From the NCBI GenBank assembly GCA_013822915.1, contig PNLG01000283.1:1-10159 (forward strand): 10,159 nucleotides of DNA. The letters are read 5' to 3'. A program made the position numbers and the translations under genes. The stretch comes from Sphingomonas sp. (GTDB lineage Bacteria > Pseudomonadota > Alphaproteobacteria > Sphingomonadales > Sphingomonadaceae). The notes below the pieces were generated by a model that ran no database searches, had not been told where the DNA came from, and saw nothing but the letters and a program-made list of their open reading frames with translations. Each line of letters starts with the position of its first letter. Positions within the stretch are counted from its first letter, which is position 1. Positions 5,336-10,159 of this stretch are shown piece after piece.

Positions 5336-6577
5336 ATGGCTTTGATTGACCTATTTCTGGCGCGCGCGGTGAAGCGCGGCCAGTTGACCGTCCGGCATTT
5401 CGACGGCACCGAAAAGCGGTTCGGCACCCCCGAGGCGGGGTGGCCCAATGTCACGATCCGCTTCACTGACAAAGGGGCGGCGGGCTCGATCATCCGCGAC
5501 CCGGCGCTGGGCGCGGGCGAGGCATATATGAATGGCCGCCTGGTGGTGGATGAGGGCGTGGTGCTCGATCTGGTCGCGCTGATGACGATGAACGATTTGT
5601 GGGAGGGAGGTACCAATACGCTGCAACCTTCCCGGGCCACGCGCGCGCTCGAGAGTGTGACCCACCGAATTGGCCGCATCAACATGGCCCGCGCGGCAAA
5701 GCGCAATGTCGCGCATCATTATGACCTGAACGACCGGCTATATGACCTGTTCCTCGATGCGGACCGGCAATATAGCTGCGCCTATTTCACCGATCCCGCG
5801 CATGACCTCGACCGCGCGCAGAGCGACAAAAAAGCGCATATCACCGCCAAACTCGCGCTTGAGCCGGGGATGCGGGTACTCGACATTGGCTGCGGCTGGG
5901 GTGGGCTGGCGCTATACATCCATGCCAAGACCGGCGCCGAAGTGCTGGGCGTGACGCTCTCCGAAGAGCAGATCAAGGTGGCGCGCGCACGGGCGGAGGC
6001 AGCCGGTGTTGCCGACAAGGTCAAGTTCGAGTTGATTGATTATCGCCATGTCACGCCCGAAAATTCGGGCGGGCTGTTCGACCGCATCGTCTCGGTCGGG
6101 ATGTTCGAACATGTCGGCCCGCCCAATTACCGCACTTTTTTCCGCCAATGTTATGATCTGATGACGCCGCAAGGGGTGATGTTGCTCCACACCATCGGAC
6201 GCATGGGGCCGCCCGGTGTGACCGACAAATGGACGGTGAAATACATCTTCCCCGGCGGCTACAACCCCGCCTTGTCGGAAATCGTTGCGGCGAGCGAGGG
6301 CGTGCGCATGTTCCTCACCGATGTGGAGGTGCTGCGGCTGCACTATGCGCACACGCTAAAGCATTGGTATGACCGCACAGCGACGGCGCGCGACGCGATT
6401 ATCGCGCTGTATGATGAGCGGTTTTTCCGGATGTGGGAATTTTATCTGGCCGGCGCCCTATGCGCGTTCAAACATGGCGGGCTGGTGAATTTCCAACTGC
6501 AATATGCCCGCGACCGCCACAGCTTGCCAATCACTCGCGATTATATGGCCGCGCGCGAGGCGCAATTGCGGGATTAA
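5336..6577 (+). CDS. cfa: Cyclopropane-fatty-acyl-phospholipid synthase family methyltransferase
   Basis: This 413-residue enzyme transfers a methylene or methyl group from S-adenosylmethionine to the double bond of unsaturated acyl chains in membrane phospholipids. The N-terminal lipid-binding domain is about 1-110. The block NVAHHYDLNDRLYDLFLD (124-141) is diagnostic. Q145-Y-S-C-A-Y-F carries Cys148, equivalent to the bicarbonate-site cysteine of the family. The SAM-binding motif VLDIGCGWGG is at 181-190, GVTLSEEQ at 205-212, MFEHVG at 256-261, and LLHTIG at 283-288 supplies the conserved His285. The C-terminal half is complete (DVEVLRLHYAHTLKHWYDR). The start at 5336 gives a normal family N-terminus, although no strong ribosome site precedes it. 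It lies 29 bp after the molybdoenzyme gene and may share its transcript. Some relatives make methyl-branched precursors of furan fatty acids instead, so the product is inferred. Confidence 0.93.
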   Translation: MALIDLFLARAVKRGQLTVRHFDGTEKRFGTPEAGWPNVTIRFTDKGAAGSIIRDPALGAGEAYMNGRLVVDEGVVLDLVALMTMNDLWEGGTNTLQPSRATRALESVTHRIGRINMARAAKRNVAHHYDLNDRLYDLFLDADRQYSCAYFTDPAHDLDRAQSDKKAHITAKLALEPGMRVLDIGCGWGGLALYIHAKTGAEVLGVTLSEEQIKVARARAEAAGVADKVKFELIDYRHVTPENSGGLFDRIVSVGMFEHVGPPNYRTFFRQCYDLMTPQGVMLLHTIGRMGPPGVTDKWTVKYIFPGGYNPALSEIVAASEGVRMFLTDVEVLRLHYAHTLKHWYDRTATARDAIIALYDERFFRMWEFYLAGALCAFKHGGLVNFQLQYARDRHSLPITRDYMAAREAQLRD

Positions 6578-6586
6578 AAACATAGT

Positions 6587-6685
6587 CCACGTGCGTGGAG
6601 TCGGCACCGGCCCGCTCCCCCTCCCGGCCGCCCACAGCGGATTCTGAATGGGTGGCCGGGAGGGGGAGCGGGCCGGTGCCGACTC
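6587..6685 (-). repeat. Long hairpin repeat, copy 1 (REPIN/MITE-like)
   Basis: The arms 6598-6634 and 6649-6685 pair over 37 bp with a single G-T wobble, around a 14-base loop (6635-6648). Reverse-complemented, 6601-6682 aligns without gaps to copy 2 (7954-8035) at 74 of 82 positions; the loop matches only in this orientation, so the two copies are inverted relative to each other. A small stem CCAC-N4-GTGG (6587-6598) abuts the left arm. The hairpin sits between the convergent stops of cfa (6577) and the hydrolase gene (6690), where it may also stop transcription from both sides, although no T-run directly follows either arm. There is no transposase in the window. Confidence 0.9.
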
Positions 6686-6689
6686 TCGT

Positions 6690-7904
6690 TCAATCAGCCG
6701 GGTCCGCCAGCGTGGTGCGGATCACCGGATGCGCCTCCAGCGTGCGGTGGACCGGGCATTTGTCGGCAATTGCCCGCAGCCGGGTGCGCTGCGCCTCGGT
6801 CAGATCACCGCTCAGCGTGATCGCGCGCGACAGCACTTCGATCTTGGGCCGCCCCTCGCCCTCGCTCTGGCAGTCCTCCGAATGGCAACGGTCGTGGGTT
6901 AGCTCAACCGACACACCGGTCAGCGGCATCGCTTCGCGGTCCGCCACGAGCTTGATCGTCATCGCGGTGCATGTGCCCAGCGCCGACAACAGCAGATCAT
7001 AGGGCGTCGGCCCCAGATCACTGCCGCCAAGCTTTAACGGCTCGTCGGCGAGGAAGCTGTGCGTGCCCGATTGCACCAGCGTAGTGAATTTCGCGTCGGT
7101 CGTGGTCACGCGGACATGTCCCTCCGCGGGGACGTCGCTTGGCGCGGCGGCGGGGAGATAGGGCTCGACCCACGCCGAAATCATCGCCGCGGCATAGGCG
7201 GCGGGCGCCGCTTGCGTCAGCAAATGATCGGCGCCGTCGAGCGAGACAAAGCTTTTGGGATGTTTGGCAGCACCGAAAATCTGCGCCGCATTCTCAATTC
7301 CAACCGTCGCGTCGGTGGGCGCGTGCAGCACCAGCAGCGCGCGCTTCAACCGCGCCAGCCGCCCTGCCTGATCCTGCCCCTCCACCGCGTCAAGGAACGC
7401 GCTCGATACCTCAAACGGGCGACCGCCGATGGTCACTTCAGCCTGCCCCTCAGCCCGCACGCGCGCCACCTGATCGCCGAGTTGATGGAGCACATGCGCG
7501 GGGTCATAGGGCGCGCCGATCGTCACCACTGCCTTGCATTCGGGAATGTCGCCAGCCGCTGCAATCACCGCCGCCCCGCCGAGCGAATGGCCGATCAGCA
7601 CCGAGGGCGCGCCGATTGTCTCGCGCAAATGGGCAGCGGCGGCGACAAGATCGCTGACATTGGCGGCAAAATGGCTGTCGGCAAACGCGCCTTGCGACTT
7701 GCCGAGGCCGGTAAAGTCAAAGGTCATCGTGGCAATGCCATGTTCGGCGAGCGCGATGCTGATCCGCCGCGCGCCATGGCTTTGCGCGGTGCAGGTGAAA
7801 CAATGCGCGAACAGCGCGACGCCGCGCATCGGGCCTGCGGGCAGTTCGAGCCGCCCGGCGAGCCGCGTGCCGCTGGCATTGGTGAAATCAACATCGCGCC
7901 GCAT
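6690..7904 (-). CDS. Alpha/beta hydrolase-OsmC fusion protein
   Basis: This is a 404-residue two-domain protein. The N-terminal alpha/beta hydrolase, about 1-250, has the nucleophile elbow GHSLGG with Ser107, a likely acid Asp198 in APTDATV and His227 in GADHLL. A Pro/Ala-rich linker (251-260) leads to an OsmC-type domain, about 265-404. Its two peroxidatic-type cysteines are both present: Cys312 in LGTCTAM and Cys383 in DKCPVH. OsmC/Ohr proteins reduce organic hydroperoxides with thiols; the hydrolase half could release or detoxify an ester or acyl substrate, but the substrate is unknown. This fused architecture is a recognised family rather than an assembly artefact, and both catalytic sets look intact. 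The ATG at 7904 has GAGAGG 8 bases upstream. It stands alone on its strand, bracketed by the two hairpin repeats, and diverges from the dehydrogenase gene. Confidence 0.92.
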   Translation of the reverse strand: MRRDVDFTNASGTRLAGRLELPAGPMRGVALFAHCFTCTAQSHGARRISIALAEHGIATMTFDFTGLGKSQGAFADSHFAANVSDLVAAAAHLRETIGAPSVLIGHSLGGAAVIAAAGDIPECKAVVTIGAPYDPAHVLHQLGDQVARVRAEGQAEVTIGGRPFEVSSAFLDAVEGQDQAGRLARLKRALLVLHAPTDATVGIENAAQIFGAAKHPKSFVSLDGADHLLTQAAPAAYAAAMISAWVEPYLPAAAPSDVPAEGHVRVTTTDAKFTTLVQSGTHSFLADEPLKLGGSDLGPTPYDLLLSALGTCTAMTIKLVADREAMPLTGVSVELTHDRCHSEDCQSEGEGRPKIEVLSRAITLSGDLTEAQRTRLRAIADKCPVHRTLEAHPVIRTTLADPAD

Positions 7905-7939
7905 CTGGTCTGCCTCTCTGCCAAGCTATAGCGTTTGTG

Positions 7940-8035
7940 CCACTAACGTGGCATCGGCACCGGCCCGCTCCCCCTTCCGGCCGCCCATTCAGGATATACT
8001 GTGGGCGCCCGGGAGGGGGAGCGGGCCGGTGCCGC
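7940..8035 (+). repeat. Long hairpin repeat, copy 2 (REPIN/MITE-like)
   Basis: The arms 7955-7987 and 8002-8034 pair over 33 positions with one T-G wobble and one C-C mismatch, around a 14-base loop (7988-8001). The left arm matches that of copy 1 at 33 of 34 bases (7954-7987 against 6601-6634). As in copy 1, a CCAC-N4-GTGG stem (7940-7951) abuts the left side. This copy lies between divergent genes, where a transcription terminator would have no obvious use. That favours a dispersed palindromic element over a purely functional terminator. Confidence 0.9.
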
Positions 8036-8037
8036 AC

Positions 8038-8060
8038 CTGTTTCGGTGCAACTGAAACAG
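8038..8060. promoter_or_regulatory. 23-bp palindrome, candidate operator upstream of the dehydrogenase gene
   Basis: CTGTTTCGGT (8038-8047) and ACTGAAACAG (8051-8060) are complementary over 10 bp with one wobble around the centre GCA. The site ends 46 bp before the ATG at 8107 and begins 3 bp after hairpin copy 2. Size and symmetry suit a TetR- or MarR-type dimer, but no such regulator is encoded here, so the factor is unknown. Confidence 0.45.
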
Positions 8061-8093
8061 ACACAACACTAGCTTAGCATTTCGCGCGCCGTT

Positions 8094-8099
8094 GGGGAG
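8094..8099 (+). promoter_or_regulatory. Ribosome binding site of the short-chain dehydrogenase gene
   Basis: GGGGAG is 7 bases from the ATG at 8107. It shows that the earlier in-frame TTG at 8092, which overlaps this site, is not the start. Confidence 0.75.
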
Positions 8100-8106
8100 C
8101 AAATTT

Positions 8107-8883
8107 ATGGGCGATACCGCATTGATTACCGGCGCGTCAGCTGGGCTGGGCGCGCATTTTGCGCAGGCGCTGGCGGCGCAGGGCCATGACCTGATCCTGA
8201 CCGCGCGGCGCGAGGACCGGCTGCACGCGCTTGCCGAACGGTTGCGCGCGGCGCACGGGGTCGCGGTGCATGTTCACGCCGCTGACCTTGCCGCGCCGGG
8301 GGCGGTGGCGGGGTTGATGCGGGCGATTGAGCAGGCCGGGCTGGGCGTCAACATGCTCGTCAATAATGCGGGCTTTGGCGCGCGGGGTGATTTTGCCGCG
8401 CTTGATGGGGCAATGCAGGCGCGGATGATCGACCTGAATTGCCGTGCGCTGGTCGAGCTTGCGCATGCGGTGCTGCCGGGCATGCTGCAAATGCGGCGCG
8501 GCGGGATTTTGAACATTGCCTCCACCGCCGCGTTTCAGGCCGGGCCGCAAATGGCGGTCTATTACGCCAGCAAAGCCTTTGTTCTCAGCTTTTCAGAAGC
8601 GCTGCACGAAGAAGTGCGCGGGCGCGGCGTGCATGTGACCGCGCTGTGTCCGGGGCCGGTCGAGACTGAGTTTTTCGAGGCCAATGCCATGGCCGATGTC
8701 GCGTTCCGGCGTTTCGCGAGTGGCACCGAACCCGTGATTCGCGACGGGCTGCGCGCGCTCAGGGCGAACCGCGCGATCAAGGTGTCGGGTGCCGCCAATG
8801 CGACGCTTGCTTTTCTCACCCGGTTCGCGCCGCGTATCGTCGCGCGCCGGGCCGCCGCCGCTATCCAGCGCAAGCGGGGATGA
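8107..8883 (+). CDS. Short-chain dehydrogenase/reductase (SDR, classical type)
   Basis: This 258-residue NAD(P)-dependent oxidoreductase has a Rossmann fold. The dinucleotide motif TGASAGLG is at residues 8-15, followed by TARRED (32-37), whose arginines favour NADP(H). NNAG is at 86-89 and the active-site set is N111, S139, Y152 and K156 (YYASK). CPGPVETEF (181-189) is the usual loop after the active site. The sequence resembles the YqjQ/DltE-like SDR group that acts on acyl or carbonyl substrates, but the natural substrate cannot be told. The start follows from the ribosome site at 8094 and from the glycine motif beginning at residue 8, as is normal. It is a single-gene unit preceded by a 23-bp palindrome and convergent with the E2 gene, with 24 bp between the stops. 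Confidence 0.92.
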   Translation: MGDTALITGASAGLGAHFAQALAAQGHDLILTARREDRLHALAERLRAAHGVAVHVHAADLAAPGAVAGLMRAIEQAGLGVNMLVNNAGFGARGDFAALDGAMQARMIDLNCRALVELAHAVLPGMLQMRRGGILNIASTAAFQAGPQMAVYYASKAFVLSFSEALHEEVRGRGVHVTALCPGPVETEFFEANAMADVAFRRFASGTEPVIRDGLRALRANRAIKVSGAANATLAFLTRFAPRIVARRAAAAIQRKRG

Positions 8884-8907
8884 GGCGCGCAGACGCCCCG
8901 CCGCCGC

Positions 8908-10159
8908 TTAATCCGCGAACAACAGCACCGGCGTCTCAAGCAATTTCTTGAGCGCCTGCACAAAACTGGCCGCGTCCCAGCCATCGACGACACGGTGATC
9001 GCAACTGATCGACAGGTTCATCAACTTGGCGCGGACGATGTCATCGCCGACGAACACCGGGCGCTCGACAATCTTGTTAGGGCCAATGATCGCGACTTCG
9101 GGGCGGTTGATGACGGGCGTGGTCGCAATCCCGCCCAGCGGGCCGAGCGAGGTGACGGTCAGCGTCGAGCCGCTCAGTTCAGCCGACGTCGCTTTGCCGG
9201 TGCGCGCCGCCTCGGCCAGCCGGGTAATTTCGGCGGCAAGTTGCCAGACATTCTTGTCCTGCGCGTCGCGGATCACCGGCACCATCAATCCGGCGTCGGT
9301 CTGCGTCGCCATGCCCAGATGCACCGCGCCGTGGCGAGTCACCACGCCCGCTTCATCGTCATAGCGCGCATTGATCATCGGAAAATCGGGAATGGCGCGG
9401 CAAATCGCGGCGATCATCAGCGGCAACATGGTGAGTTTTGGCCGCGCGCCGCGGTGGTCGTTCAGGTCGGCGCGCACCCGCTCCAGCTCGGTCACGTCGA
9501 TTTCGTCGACATAAGTGAAATGCGGGATCGCCCGCTTGGAGGCGGCCATGTTTTCGGCGATGCGGCGGCGCATGCCGATGACTTTGATGGGCGCATCGGG
9601 GCGGGCGCGGCGGGCGTGCGGCGGGTGATAACCCTCACCGCTGCCATAGCGCAGATAGGCGTCGAGATCGGCATGGCGCACCCGGTCGCCTTCGGCCTTC
9701 ACCTGCGCGAGGTCGATACCAAGATCGCGGGCGCGGGCTCGCACGGCGGGGGAGGCGAGGACGGGGGCGGCGTGGGCGGAGGGTGGCGCGGGGACGTCGG
9801 CAGGAGCGGGGGCGGCGTCTGAAAATTCGGGAGCGGGTTCCGGCTCTGCGACGGGGGCAGCAATGGGAGCGGGTTCCGGCGCAGTCACGGGCGCAGCCTC
9901 TACCGCCGCAGCCTCGGCCATATCATCGGCTGTTTCGATCACCACCAGCATCGCGCCGATCGCAATCTGATCCCCCACTTCGCCCGCCAGCTCGACCACG
10001 GTGCCCGACACCGGCGATTCCATTTCGACCGTCGCCTTGTCGGTCATCATGTCGGCGATCTGCTGATCCTCCGCCACGCTGTCGCCAACCGCGACGTGCC
10101 AGGCGACGATCTCAGCCTCCGAAATGCCTTCGCCAATATCGGGGAGTTTGAAGGTGAAG
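8908..10159 (-). CDS. Dihydrolipoamide acyltransferase (E2) of a 2-oxo acid dehydrogenase complex, probably branched-chain type; 5' end cut
   Basis: This is the core subunit that carries acyl groups on lipoate and transfers them to CoA. The frame is open to the window edge, and the visible protein begins FTFKLPDIGEGISEAEIVAW; family members start with about 2-4 more residues. The GTG at 10077 lies inside the lipoyl domain and is not a real start. In the 416 visible residues the lipoyl domain is about 1-78 with lipoylated Lys41 in MTDKATVEM. An Ala/Pro/Glu-rich swinging linker runs about 79-130, a peripheral E1/E3-binding domain about 134-172 (ASPAVRARARDLGIDL), and the catalytic domain about 195-416. 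The last holds the active-site HRVVDG with His388 and Asp392 and ends in ETPVLLFAD. A single lipoyl domain and the MTDKATVEM context favour a branched-chain 2-oxo acid complex over pyruvate or 2-oxoglutarate, but E1 and E3 genes are outside the window. Confidence 0.92.
   Translation of the reverse strand, partial: FTFKLPDIGEGISEAEIVAWHVAVGDSVAEDQQIADMMTDKATVEMESPVSGTVVELAGEVGDQIAIGAMLVVIETADDMAEAAAVEAAPVTAPEPAPIAAPVAEPEPAPEFSDAAPAPADVPAPPSAHAAPVLASPAVRARARDLGIDLAQVKAEGDRVRHADLDAYLRYGSGEGYHPPHARRARPDAPIKVIGMRRRIAENMAASKRAIPHFTYVDEIDVTELERVRADLNDHRGARPKLTMLPLMIAAICRAIPDFPMINARYDDEAGVVTRHGAVHLGMATQTDAGLMVPVIRDAQDKNVWQLAAEITRLAEAARTGKATSAELSGSTLTVTSLGPLGGIATTPVINRPEVAIIGPNKIVERPVFVGDDIVRAKLMNLSISCDHRVVDGWDAASFVQALKKLLETPVLLFAD

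Noticed and set aside
7925..7932. GCTATAGC as a -10 element for the hydrolase gene
   Set aside because: TATAGC on the minus strand is plausible, but there is no acceptable -35 at the right distance, so it is not listed as a promoter.
8874..8901. GCGGGG...CCCCGC hairpin between the convergent dehydrogenase and E2 genes
   Set aside because: The stem is 6 bp with a 16-base loop in GC-rich DNA and has no T-run; too weak to call a terminator.
8995..9822. Plus-strand open frame of 275 codons opposite the E2 gene
   Set aside because: The minus strand encodes an unmistakable E2 with all domains; the plus frame has no recognisable domain and a biased Gly/Arg/His composition.

Overview
This window reads as a chromosomal segment from a GC-rich alphaproteobacterium, most likely a sphingomonad (Sphingomonadaceae or a close relative). 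The reasons are the overall protein character, the Ala/Arg-rich high-GC codon use, and the close resemblance, judged from memory only, of the E2 subunit, Rrf2 regulator and LemA/TPM genes to sphingomonad proteins. There is no phage, IS transposase, tRNA, rRNA or CRISPR array. Coding density is very high, and several neighbours overlap by 1 to 4 bases.

Layout. (1) Positions 1-409 hold the body of an Rrf2-family regulator with a four-cysteine cluster; its first few codons lie outside the window. It converges on mscL (416-850, minus). (2) A 100-bp divergent spacer separates mscL from a plus-strand cluster of four coupled genes, 951-3596: a LemA-family lipoprotein, a secreted TPM protein with a Gly-rich tail, a second TPM protein whose domain appears to be interrupted by a membrane hairpin, and an ADP-ribose-pyrophosphatase-like Nudix hydrolase. 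(3) A 169-bp spacer with a credible extended -10 promoter leads to a second plus-strand group, 3766-6577: a membrane cytochrome b, a Tat-type lipoprotein with a sulfite-oxidase-fold molybdopterin domain, and a cyclopropane-fatty-acid-synthase family methyltransferase. (4) A minus-strand alpha/beta hydrolase-OsmC fusion (6690-7904) follows. It is bracketed by two copies of a long perfect-to-near-perfect hairpin repeat in opposite orientation. (5) A short-chain dehydrogenase (8107-8883, plus) converges on the E2 component of a 2-oxo acid dehydrogenase (8908-10159, minus), which loses only its first few residues at the window edge.

How the genes fit together. Much of the content concerns the cell envelope and stress: osmotic safety valve (MscL), LemA/TPM membrane proteins, a periplasmic molybdoenzyme with its membrane electron donor (organised like MsrPQ), lipid methylation (Cfa) and peroxide handling (OsmC). 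That theme is inference from gene families, not evidence of one regulon.

The most unusual DNA-level signal is the 82-bp hairpin repeat pair at 6601-6682 and 7954-8035. The copies match at 74 of 82 positions when one is reverse-complemented. They look like a REPIN or MITE-type palindromic family. No clear new defence or biosynthetic system is visible.
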